Below, one piece after another: positions 1 to 6,032 of a stretch of DNA of 12,908 nucleotides. The notes beneath the pieces are model-generated. The model had not been told where the DNA came from. It did not search any database and worked only from the letters and a program-made list of their open reading frames with translations. Source of the DNA: Candidatus Margulisiibacteriota bacterium. Lineage in GTDB: Bacteria > Margulisbacteria > Termititenacia > Termititenacales > Termititenacaceae. How positions within the stretch are numbered: position 1 is the stretch's first letter; the number at the start of each line of letters is the position of its first letter. Both the position numbers and the translations under genes were made by a program. The DNA is taken from positions 1 to 12,908 of the forward strand of contig JAITIS010000121.1 of NCBI GenBank assembly GCA_031279305.1, in the 5' to 3' direction.

Positions 1-999
1 AATATTTTTTTTATCCAATTCATTCAGCACAGCCATTATGCCGCCGGCCTTGTCCAGATCCTCGATATGGTCAGGGCCTGCCGGCGCAAGATCGCACAGA
101 TGGGCAACCTTTTCAGAAACCTCATTGATCAGCCGCAAAGTTATCTGCACGCCGGCCTCGTAAGCGATCGCCGGCAGATGCAGCGCGGAGTTCGTCGAGC
201 CGCCCAGCGCCATATCCACGGCCAGCGCGTTATCAAAAGCCTCTTTCTTTAATATATCGCGGATTTTGATCTCTTTTTTGATCAGCTCGCTGATCTGCCG
301 GCCGGACGCGCGCGCCAGTTCGAGACGCTCCGGATACACAGCCGGTATGGTGCCGTTGCCGGGCAGGGCGATACCCAGCGCCTCGCAGAGACAATTCATC
401 GTATTGGCTGTGAACATCCCGGAGCAGGAACCCGGCCCCGGACAAGCGGCGCACTCGATAGCGTGCAATTCTTCGGCGTCGATCAGGCCTTTGGTAAATT
501 TTCCGGCCGCTTCATAGACTTGATTGTAATCCAGAGCTTTGCCGTCCGGACTCCGGCCTGCTAACATCGGCCCGCCGGAGATCACGATCGTCGGCAGATT
601 GAGGCGGCAGGCGCCCATAATCATACCCGGAATAATTTTGTCGCAGTTTGGTATCAAAACCAGCGCGTCAAAAGCGTGCGCCTTGGCCATAGTCTCGACC
701 GAATCGGCGATTAACTCGCGGGAGCCCAGCGAATATTTCATGCCCTCGTGCCCCATCGCGATGCCGTCGCACACGCCGATCACGCCGAATTCCAGCGGCA
801 CGCCGCCGGCCGCGCTGATCTCCTCTTTGACCGCGGCGGCGATTTTATTCAGATGCATATGTCCCGGAATAATATTATTGTAGGCATTGGCAATGCCGAT
901 AAACGGTTTGCGAAAATCCTCATCTTTAAGTCCGGTCGCCCGGAATAAAGAACGGTGGGGCGCTCTGGCCGGACCCTGTTTCACGTCATCGGAACGCAT
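1..999 (-). CDS. ilvD: Dihydroxy-acid dehydratase, N-terminal 333 residues (cut by window edge)
   Basis: IlvD dehydrates 2,3-dihydroxy-3-methyl-butanoate and -pentanoate to the 2-keto acids in valine, isoleucine and leucine synthesis; it is a cytoplasmic Fe-S enzyme. Reading leftward from ATG at 999-997, the frame stays open to the window edge. It shows VCDGIAMGHEGM (residues 76-87), the PNCDK motif (117-121), the cysteine-rich segment CPGPGSCSGMFTANTMNC (186-203) and AMALGGSTN-like MALGGSTN further on. Full-length enzymes are near 550-560 residues, so about 40% is missing. The segment NNIIPGHMHL (41-50) has Gly-His where the oxygen-tolerant [2Fe-2S] group has a cysteine, so it resembles the E. 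coli-type enzyme; that cluster assignment is inference. GGGAG lies 5 bases before the start. It is divergent from the gene at 1102. Confidence 0.97.
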   Translation of the reverse strand, partial: MRSDDVKQGPARAPHRSLFRATGLKDEDFRKPFIGIANAYNNIIPGHMHLNKIAAAVKEEISAAGGVPLEFGVIGVCDGIAMGHEGMKYSLGSRELIADSVETMAKAHAFDALVLIPNCDKIIPGMIMGACRLNLPTIVISGGPMLAGRSPDGKALDYNQVYEAAGKFTKGLIDAEELHAIECAACPGPGSCSGMFTANTMNCLCEALGIALPGNGTIPAVYPERLELARASGRQISELIKKEIKIRDILKKEAFDNALAVDMALGGSTNSALHLPAIAYEAGVQITLRLINEVSEKVAHLCDLAPAGPDHIEDLDKAGGIMAVLNELDKKNI

Positions 1000-1055
1000 T
1001 TTTACTCCCGAATAATTCTGCCCATTCTAAAACTACTTGTGCTTATCTGCAACTT

Positions 1056-1084
1056 TTGCGCACTGTTTGCGATATATTTATAAA
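1056..1084 (+). promoter_or_regulatory. Weak candidate promoter for the 1102 gene
   Basis: TTGCGC (1056-1061) and TATAAA (1079-1084) are separated by 17 bases in the 102-base divergent gap between ilvD and the gene at 1102. The predicted transcript would begin near 1091, leaving a very short leader, so the true promoter may lie elsewhere in the gap. Confidence 0.25.
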
Positions 1085-1101
1085 ACGTTTTTAGGGAATT
1101 T

Positions 1102-1752
1102 ATGCGGAAAAAACTTATAGCCGACCAAATTTCCAGCAGCATATATCAGGGATTGGCTCAACTATCTGCTTATGCTGCCGCTTGGGATCATTTGGCTGTC
1201 ATCCGGCAGGGCGCCGCCTTGCGCGATATTCTATACAGTCTGGATGTCGGCGTGCCGTTGTCGGAATTCAGCGAAGCCGAACAACTCGCCGGAATTCTGC
1301 GGGATCTTTGGGAAGCTCCTTACACCGCGCGGGTTAAAACAGACGCCCTCGAACTGTATTTGCCGCAGGCCGAGATTCCCCGGTATATTCTGCGCCGCAG
1401 TTCCAGCCAATCGTTATGGCTGTACCGTTATCTGGAGCAGTCTCATATCCATATTCCCACTGTATTCATCTTAAAACATCCGGATGCTGTCGACAACCTA
1501 GACAAACTGGTGCATTTGTTGCAGGAAAAGCTGGACGATGCTGTCGGCATACTGATTAGCAGTGCCACCGAGAAATTCGAGCAGCGGAAAAATCTGCTCA
1601 AGGAACTGCCTCAAACACGCCAGCCCCCCGACGCGCTCCAGAAAATCGGTAAATTTCTGCGGGCGGCGCTGCTTTTGCCCGTCCGTTTTTTTGTTTCGGA
1701 AAAATTCGTCCGGGAACATTCCGTGTTTCATTTCACCTATCCAGAAAATTAA
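1102..1752 (+). CDS. Hypothetical protein, 216 residues, family not recognised
   Basis: I do not recognise this protein. It starts at ATG 1102 with AGGGA (1093-1097) 4 bases upstream, a usable ribosome binding site. It has no signal peptide and no clear membrane segment; residues 186-197 are hydrophobic but too short to be convincing. The protein is leucine-rich and looks mainly alpha-helical, with amphipathic stretches around 134-170 (leucine-rich with many charged residues). It contains no cysteine motif, no Walker motif and no obvious metal site. It lies divergent from ilvD and 15 bases upstream of rpiB on the same strand, so the two could share a transcript, although rpiB also has a promoter candidate inside the end of this gene. 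The open frame and binding site support a real gene; the function is unknown. Confidence 0.7.
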   Translation: MRKKLIADQISSSIYQGLAQLSAYAAAWDHLAVIRQGAALRDILYSLDVGVPLSEFSEAEQLAGILRDLWEAPYTARVKTDALELYLPQAEIPRYILRRSSSQSLWLYRYLEQSHIHIPTVFILKHPDAVDNLDKLVHLLQEKLDDAVGILISSATEKFEQRKNLLKELPQTRQPPDALQKIGKFLRAALLLPVRFFVSEKFVREHSVFHFTYPEN

Positions 1753-1760
1753 ACTATAAT
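1732..1760 (+). promoter_or_regulatory. Candidate promoter for rpiB
   Basis: TTCACC (1732-1737), a 17-base spacer and a perfect TATAAT (1755-1760) lie across the end of the preceding gene. Transcription would start about 6-8 bases after the -10 box, at or next to the rpiB ATG at 1768, which would give a leaderless or nearly leaderless message. Confidence 0.5.
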
Positions 1761-1767
1761 GAGGTGT

Positions 1768-2202
1768 ATGGAAAAATTGGCGCTGGCCGCTGATCACGGC
1801 GGTTTTGAATTGAAAGAAATTCTCAAAGAATTTATTGCCGGGCTGGGCGGCTACGAGCTAAATGATCTCGGCGTCTACGCCGCGGAACCTGTGGACTACC
1901 CGAAATATGGGCGTCTGGCGGCGGAAGCAGTCGCCTCTGGACAGGCAGACCGCGGCATTATTTTCTGCGGCACGGGCATCGGCATCTCTATCGCCGCCAA
2001 TAAGCTCCAAGGCATACGCGCCGCCAACTGCACCAGCGAATTTATGGCTGAAATGTCCCGCCGGCATAATGACGCCAATATTCTGGCGCTGGGCGGACGT
2101 ATCGTCGAGCCGGAGCTGGCCAAAAAAATCGTGCGGGTTTGGCTGGACACGCCGTTTGACGGCGGCCGTCACGCGCGCAGGGTCAGGCAGATCGAGCCAT
2201 AG
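1768..2202 (+). CDS. rpiB: Ribose-5-phosphate isomerase B
   Basis: This enzyme interconverts ribose 5-phosphate and ribulose 5-phosphate in the non-oxidative pentose phosphate pathway (RpiB/LacAB family). With the start at 1768 the protein has 144 residues, normal for the family. Visible motifs are AADHGG (7-12), PVDYPKYG (41-48), FCGTGIG (66-72) with the expected catalytic Cys67, NKLQGIRAANC (78-88), RRHNDANILALGGR (98-111) with His100, and a final GGRHARRV. An in-frame ATG at 1759 exists, but it lies inside the TATAAT box and would add residues not usual in the family, so I prefer 1768. GAGG (1761-1764) is only 3 bases before the ATG, closer than ideal. The last 20 bases overlap the end of the convergent kinase gene. 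A related sugar isomerase (LacA/B) is possible, but RpiB fits best. Confidence 0.95.
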   Translation: MEKLALAADHGGFELKEILKEFIAGLGGYELNDLGVYAAEPVDYPKYGRLAAEAVASGQADRGIIFCGTGIGISIAANKLQGIRAANCTSEFMAEMSRRHNDANILALGGRIVEPELAKKIVRVWLDTPFDGGRHARRVRQIEP

Positions 2203-3613
2203 ATTCCGCAGGTCTTCTGGCTTTGACCAGCGGCAGCTGAATTGTGAAAGTCGTGCCAAAATTTACTTGGGACTCCACTTTTATCGCGCCGCCGTGCTCC
2301 TCGATGATTTTGGCAGCGATAGACAGTCCCAGCCCCGTGCCTTTTTGTTTGGTTGTGAAAAAAGGCTGAAATAATTTTTCCTGATCTTCTTTGGCAATGC
2401 CCGCGCCGTTGTCGCGGATGGTGATATTCACCTTGCTGTTGAAAGGATCGCGCCTAGCGCCCAGCTCGATGTAGCCTTTGAACGGCCGATTCGGGGGCAT
2501 CGCTTGAATGGAATTAAGCAGCATATTTAAGACCACCTGCGTAAACTTTTGGGCGTCGACGCGGATTTTTAAGCCGTCTTCAATATTCAGCACCAGCTCC
2601 ACATTATCCTGTCCGGCCTGCGGGCGCACCAGATTAAAAACGCGGCCGGCAATATCTTTAAGCTCCACCGTCTGCATTTTGATTTCCGGCGTGCGGGCAA
2701 AATTCAAGAATTCCTCGACTATGGCCTTGAGGCGCTTGATCTCCGCTCCGATAACCGGCCCAAATTCATTCCAGAACTGCTGGCTGCCCTTGCTGGCGTC
2801 CAGCAGCTGCACGCACATATCCAGCGCGGTCAGCGGATTTTTGATCTCGTGCGCGATGCCGGCGACCATCGTGCCCAGCGAGGAAACTCTGTTGAGGCGC
2901 GAAAGTTCTTTGATTTTTTCCTGCGCGTCTTCATATAATCTGGCGTTTTCGATAGCGACGGCCATTTGGCCGGCTAGGGCCATCAGCAGATCCATATTGA
3001 GATTGGCCAGCGGGCGGCCGGTCCGCGCGTTATCGATAGTAAAAAGGCCGATCACTTTTTCTTTGGCTTTCATCGGCACCGCCACGTAAGTGTCCGCGCC
3101 CAACCGTTTGACATATTCCGTATTGCGCGTCGTATGCGGCACCAGCCGGGGTTTGCCTTCTTTGAAAATCCGTCCCAGCACGGAATTTTCCACCTGCAAA
3201 GTGATGTCTAACAAAAGCTCTTCTTCCGCGCCGTAGCCGGCCTCTGAACGCAGCTCTTTGGCCTGATCGTTGTAAAGAAACAAAATTCCTCTGTCGACAT
3301 TGATCACCTGAATAACCGCTTTGATAATGCTTCCGTAAATTTCCTGAATATTCAGAGTCGAGCTGACCAGCCGCGACACATCCGAGAGCGTGTTTAATTC
3401 TTTAATTTTATTGTGCGAAATCTGCCAGAGTTTTAAGACCTGCAGGAACAGCGCTAAAAGCAGCGCCGCCGCCCCGACCGCCAGCGCGAAATATTCCAGA
3501 GGGCAGCCCAAGGCGCCGGCCAGCCCCACAAGCGCTCCGGCATAAATCACCGCCAACACGCCGACTAAAACGGTGTATAGCACGCTATTTTTTATATGCG
3601 CAAATCCCCCCAT
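2183..3613 (-). CDS. Membrane GAF-domain sensor histidine kinase
   Basis: This is a two-component sensor of 476 residues. Two hydrophobic segments (about 11-34 and 41-61) anchor it in the membrane with little outside the cell. A GAF-type sensor domain follows (about 78-225, ending MAVAIENARLYEDA). The phosphoacceptor segment is GIAHEIKNPLTAL with His255, and the ATPase domain has N box NMLLNSIQ (363-370), DNGAGI (401-406), FQPFFTTK (415-422) and GTGLGLSIA (425-433). The kinase core resembles NtrB/AtoS-type kinases. I chose ATG 3613 because GGAG lies 5 bases upstream; a longer frame to 3691 has no ribosome binding site and adds an unlikely N-terminus. No response regulator is nearby, so its partner is elsewhere. 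The ligand cannot be read from the sequence; a GAF domain with a short membrane anchor suggests an internal signal. Confidence 0.95.
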   Translation of the reverse strand: MGGFAHIKNSVLYTVLVGVLAVIYAGALVGLAGALGCPLEYFALAVGAAALLLALFLQVLKLWQISHNKIKELNTLSDVSRLVSSTLNIQEIYGSIIKAVIQVINVDRGILFLYNDQAKELRSEAGYGAEEELLLDITLQVENSVLGRIFKEGKPRLVPHTTRNTEYVKRLGADTYVAVPMKAKEKVIGLFTIDNARTGRPLANLNMDLLMALAGQMAVAIENARLYEDAQEKIKELSRLNRVSSLGTMVAGIAHEIKNPLTALDMCVQLLDASKGSQQFWNEFGPVIGAEIKRLKAIVEEFLNFARTPEIKMQTVELKDIAGRVFNLVRPQAGQDNVELVLNIEDGLKIRVDAQKFTQVVLNMLLNSIQAMPPNRPFKGYIELGARRDPFNSKVNITIRDNGAGIAKEDQEKLFQPFFTTKQKGTGLGLSIAAKIIEEHGGAIKVESQVNFGTTFTIQLPLVKARRPAESMARSA

Positions 3614-3618
3614 AGCAG

Positions 3619-3622
3619 CTCC
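3619..3622 (-). promoter_or_regulatory. Ribosome binding site deciding the kinase start
   Basis: GGAG on the minus strand lies 5 bases before ATG at 3613-3611. The upstream in-frame ATGs (near 3691 and 3634) have no comparable site, so this one sets the start of the histidine kinase. Confidence 0.7.
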
Positions 3623-3755
3623 AGTATCCGGCATAATAACATATTTTCGCGCAATATAATAGTCATATAATAAGAAACTAATATTTAACAAAAATTCAGC
3701 AAAAATTAACTTCTATACATATTATGATTTTTAAGCTAAATCTCGGTTATAGCTA

Positions 3756-3783
3756 TTGACAAATTGAAAATTTATAATATAAT
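3756..3783 (+). promoter_or_regulatory. Strong consensus sigma-70-type promoter
   Basis: A perfect TTGACA (3756-3761), a 16-base spacer and a perfect TATAAT (3778-3783) are present; a second TATAAT overlaps at 3773-3778. Predicted initiation near 3790 leaves a leader of about 100 bases before the small gene at 3890. A weaker second promoter, TTGTAT (3815-3820) plus TACAAT (3838-3843) with a 17-base spacer, would start inside the inverted repeat at 3846-3867. Confidence 0.75.
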
Positions 3784-3801
3784 TTACTAGAAATAATTAT
3801 T

Positions 3802-3811
3802 AAGTATACTT
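3802..3811. repeat. Perfect 10-base palindrome AAGTATACTT
   Basis: A perfect palindrome lies between the two promoter candidates for the small gene at 3890. It could be an operator half-site for a ribbon-helix-helix protein, but in AT-rich DNA a 10-base palindrome may be chance. Confidence 0.4.
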
Positions 3812-3845
3812 CTATTGTATATAAGATTATTTCCTGTTACAATTG

Positions 3846-3867
3846 ATTAAACAAGTAATTGTTTAAT
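3846..3867. repeat. Perfect inverted repeat upstream of the small gene
   Basis: ATTAAACAA (3846-3854) and TTGTTTAAT (3859-3867) are perfect complements around the loop GTAA. The repeat lies 12 bases before the AGGAG ribosome binding site at 3879-3883 and overlaps the start point predicted from the weaker promoter. It could be an operator bound by the encoded protein, or a weak hairpin in the leader. It has no GC clamp and no following T-run, so it is not a terminator. Confidence 0.6.
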
Positions 3868-3889
3868 TATTTAAGCACAGGAGCTGGTT

Positions 3890-4120
3890 ATGAGTAAAAT
3901 TTTATATGTGTCGGAAGCGCTGCACCAGCAGCTAAAGTTTTTGGCGACGAAGTTAGGCATCACGATGCAGGACGCGACGGATGAGGCTGTCGCGCACTGG
4001 ATCAAGCGGCGCGAAGGCGAGGAAAAACAAAAAGAGCTTTTGTTAAACCGCATCGAGCAAAAGCTCAGTTTGGATGAGAAGCGGCTGTTAGAGGCCATTC
4101 TCCATAAGCGCAGCACCTAG
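3890..4120 (+). CDS. Small ribbon-helix-helix (CopG/Arc-like) protein, 76 residues
   Basis: This is a small, highly charged protein. The first 40 residues fit a ribbon-helix-helix DNA-binding fold: a short strand (KILYVS, 3-8), helix A (EALHQQLKFLATKLG, 9-23), the turn GIT (23-25) and helix B (MQDATDEAVAHWIKRRE, 26-42). Residues 43-76 form a further charged helical tail rich in Glu, Lys and Leu. Such proteins act as dimers and usually repress their own promoter; in toxin-antitoxin pairs they are the antitoxin. No toxin gene follows: a terminator comes 35 bases after the stop. The start is set by AGGAG (3879-3883) 6 bases before the ATG. The strong promoter and inverted repeats just upstream fit autoregulation. 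The fold is inferred from pattern only; the targets are unknown. Confidence 0.8.
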   Translation: MSKILYVSEALHQQLKFLATKLGITMQDATDEAVAHWIKRREGEEKQKELLLNRIEQKLSLDEKRLLEAILHKRST

Positions 4121-4154
4121 TCTGTCTCTTTTTCGGGGGGAAAAGGGATAAATA

Positions 4155-4185
4155 AAAAAGCCAGCGGGATTACCGCTGGCTTTTT
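4155..4185. terminator. Bidirectional intrinsic terminator
   Basis: The stem GCCAGCGG (4160-4167) pairs perfectly with CCGCTGGC (4173-4180) around loop GATTA. It is extended by five A-T pairs (4155-4159 with 4181-4185), giving a T-run on both strands. It separates the convergent small gene ending at 4120 and the membrane-protein gene ending at 4206 and can serve both. Confidence 0.95.
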
Positions 4186-4205
4186 GTTTTCAAAAAAAGC
4201 CGGCG

Positions 4206-4862
4206 TTATTTTATTGTTTTGCCCGTTAATTTGCCGTACATATAAGCCCCGGAATAAAAAGAAACCGGCAGAGTAAAAAGCAACCCAACGCCTACTAGCA
4301 ATAATCCGAGTAGATTAAGCGCCCCCACAGCCAAATACCAGAGAAAAAGCGTCCAGCGGTGGCCGGTGGTATATCGGCGGCTGGCGGCCAGCGCCTGCGT
4401 GACTGACAGATTTTTATCCACCACCAGCAAAGGAGCCAGCGCATAAGTAAGCGCCCAAACCACTCCGGGAATCACCAGCAGGAGATAACCGACACTAACG
4501 ATCAGGCTGGTCAGAATATACACGCCCAGCATAGTCCAGAAATAAGCCACATCATCCCAAGAAAAATATTTCAGCGCCGGTTTTTGGCCGTTTAATACCG
4601 CCAGCAGAATTTTTATCCAGCCAACCGTAATCAAAACACTAACCAGTATAAAGAATAGAAAAACGATAATACCCAAAATACTGCTGGCCACCTGCAGTAT
4701 TTGCAGCAGGACGAGCACCGCCTGAGTAAGAATGGCAATGCCCAGCGTCGGCCAAAAGAATTTGCCTGTTTTTTCTATGCCGTAGCGGAAAGAATCACCT
4801 AGCGAAAGTTTCCGGCCTCTGGGGACCGCCTCCGTCTTTTTTTGCCCTGATTTTTTTACCAT
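4206..4862 (-). CDS. Multi-pass membrane protein, possibly YciC/DUF975-like
   Basis: A 218-residue integral membrane protein with a basic, cytoplasmic-looking N-terminus (about 1-35) and then four to six hydrophobic segments (about 36-58, 61-83, 107-129, 130-147, 172-200). The stretch LLVIPGVVWALTYALAPLLV (127-146) followed by VDKNLSVTQALAASRRYTTG (148-167) resembles the conserved core of small membrane families such as YciC/UPF0259, DUF975 and the membrane part of glycerophosphodiester phosphodiesterases: an IPG turn, a hydrophobic helix, then a helix of the type EALxxS. The exact family is a guess and no activity is known for them. AAGGAGGT lies 5 bases before the ATG at 4862, an excellent site. 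It has its own promoter candidate and ends at the shared terminator, so it is probably transcribed alone. Confidence 0.85.
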   Translation of the reverse strand: MVKKSGQKKTEAVPRGRKLSLGDSFRYGIEKTGKFFWPTLGIAILTQAVLVLLQILQVASSILGIIVFLFFILVSVLITVGWIKILLAVLNGQKPALKYFSWDDVAYFWTMLGVYILTSLIVSVGYLLLVIPGVVWALTYALAPLLVVDKNLSVTQALAASRRYTTGHRWTLFLWYLAVGALNLLGLLLVGVGLLFTLPVSFYSGAYMYGKLTGKTIK

Positions 4863-4896
4863 TTAGAACCTCCTTAAAATTTTAGAATCATTAAAA

Positions 4897-4924
4897 ATTT
4901 TAGCAGATAATTCTATTTTGACAA
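4897..4924 (-). promoter_or_regulatory. Candidate promoter of the membrane-protein gene
   Basis: On the minus strand TTGTCA (4924-4919), a 16-base spacer and TAAAAT (4902-4897) lie about 35 bases before the ATG at 4862. Each box matches consensus at five of six positions. Confidence 0.6.
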
Positions 4925-4935
4925 ACCCCTGTCAA
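4918..4935. repeat. Operator-like inverted repeat over the -35 box
   Basis: TTGACA (4918-4923) and TGTCAA (4930-4935) are inverted copies separated by 6 bases. The repeat covers the -35 element of the membrane-protein promoter, a typical place for a repressor site. The arms are only 6 bases, so chance is possible. Confidence 0.35.
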
Positions 4936-5024
4936 CTCCGCTTTATTGACTTGCCGGCCAATTTAGCGTAGACGCGAGCACCAGCCGCTTAAGGTCAACG
5001 CGCCCGGAAAATCCCCAGCCGGGT

Positions 5025-5993
5025 CTATTTTTCATCTTCAGGGCCGCCGACATAGAGCCGCTTATTGTCAAACATATGGGCTTTGGCTGTCCAAGCGGTG
5101 TCTGTCGGATTTCTCGCCACAAATTCGGCAAAACCGACCAGTTTGGCGTCAATATTGTCGATATAATGCAGAGCGACCGCTTCCCTGGTCATAGGCGTCT
5201 GGGGCGAGCCGAATTCGCGCGTGCCGTGATGGGAAATAATCAGATGTTCCAGCAGCATTTTTTTCCGCGCCGGAAAATCCGGCAGCAGGCTTATTTTTTC
5301 CTGGAGCATCTGCACGCCCAGCACGATGTGTCCAACCAAGCCGCCGCTGTCGGTGTAGCCAAAAGTTAGTTTGCTGTAATCCAGCTCGCGCAGTTTGCCG
5401 ATGTCGTGCAGAAACACGCCCATTAAAAGCAGGCTGCGGTCGAGCGAATACTGCCCGGCTAAAAACACGGCTATATCTAACATCGCGGCGACGTGCTCCA
5501 GCAGTCCGCCAATACAGGCCGAATGCATAGACTGCGCGGCCGGGGCCCGGACAAAATCCGCCAGCAGTTTTTCGTCGCTCAAAAATAATTCCGCCAGTTT
5601 TTTCAAATCCGCGTCCGGGATCGCAAGCAGAATATTTTTTATTTTTTGCAGGGTCTGCGGAATGTCCGCGCTGGTGTGCCGGACAAAATCCGCCAGCTCG
5701 ATTTCCTGTTCCCGCGCCAGCCGGAGTTTTTCCAGATTGAACTGTTTTTTACCTTTATACTCGCCCAGCGCGCCGCGGACTTTTACAAAAGTATTTTCTT
5801 TTAGCCGCGGAAATAACTCCGCGTATTCTTTCCAGAGATTGGCCTCGATCTCGCCGCTGGCGTCGGCCAGTTTGAGAGACAGATAAGCGTCGCCGACCTT
5901 GGTGGTGCGCTCCTGCTTCTGCGCGACAACTAAAAAAGTCTCCACAGCCTCGCCGGGTTTTAAGTCTTTGAGCAGGGGTTTAACCATAATCAT
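5025..5993 (-). CDS. yhaM: YhaM-type 3'-5' exoribonuclease (OB fold plus HD domain)
   Basis: YhaM/Cbf1 family enzymes are metal-dependent 3'-5' exonucleases that trim RNA (and single-stranded DNA) in the cytoplasm. At 322 residues the length is usual (B. subtilis YhaM is about 314). Residues 1-95 form an OB-fold nucleic-acid-binding domain; the HD phosphohydrolase domain follows, with GGLLEH (162-167), the HD pair in FLHDIGKL (His196, Asp197), a histidine in VGHIV (222), SHHG (254-257) and the late aspartates in YIDNIDAKL (277-285). All metal ligands expected of the fold appear present. The start at 5993 has only a weak site (AGG, 7 bases upstream); a second ATG at 5987 is possible. It lies 36 bases after ymdB on the same strand with a hairpin between them, so co-transcription is likely. 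Confidence 0.9.
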   Translation of the reverse strand: MIMVKPLLKDLKPGEAVETFLVVAQKQERTTKVGDAYLSLKLADASGEIEANLWKEYAELFPRLKENTFVKVRGALGEYKGKKQFNLEKLRLAREQEIELADFVRHTSADIPQTLQKIKNILLAIPDADLKKLAELFLSDEKLLADFVRAPAAQSMHSACIGGLLEHVAAMLDIAVFLAGQYSLDRSLLLMGVFLHDIGKLRELDYSKLTFGYTDSGGLVGHIVLGVQMLQEKISLLPDFPARKKMLLEHLIISHHGTREFGSPQTPMTREAVALHYIDNIDAKLVGFAEFVARNPTDTAWTAKAHMFDNKRLYVGGPEDEK

Positions 5994-6002
5994 ATTTTAG
6001 CC

Positions 6003-6032
6003 TAACCGGCGTTAGTTTTATATAGCCGGTTA
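6003..6032 (-). repeat. Intergenic hairpin over the ymdB stop codon
   Basis: TAACCGGC and GCCGGTTA are perfect 8-base complements with a 14-base AT-rich loop, read on the minus strand from 6032 to 6003. The first arm begins with the TAA stop of ymdB (6032-6030); the second ends next to the weak AGG ribosome binding site of the yhaM-like gene. There is no T-run, so it is not a terminator; it could couple or limit translation of the downstream gene. Confidence 0.65.

Noticed and set aside
1862..2374. A 170-residue plus-strand frame across rpiB and the kinase end
   Set aside because: It is out of frame with rpiB and antisense to the kinase, and both of those genes are certain.
2508..3089. A 193-residue plus-strand frame inside the kinase gene
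   Set aside because: It is antisense to the GAF and catalytic domains, with no domain of its own.
3614..3691. Longer N-terminus for the histidine kinase starting at 3691
   Set aside because: There is no ribosome binding site at 3691, while GGAG sits 5 bases before ATG 3613; the extra residues come from AT-rich non-coding sequence.
4981..5024. A terminator after the YhaM-type gene
   Set aside because: CCCGG and CCGGG can pair across a 10-11-base loop, but the stem is only five pairs and no T-run follows.
4943..5152. A 69-residue minus-strand frame overlapping the end of the YhaM-type gene
   Set aside because: It is out of frame with a clear family gene, shows no motif, and has no good ribosome binding site.
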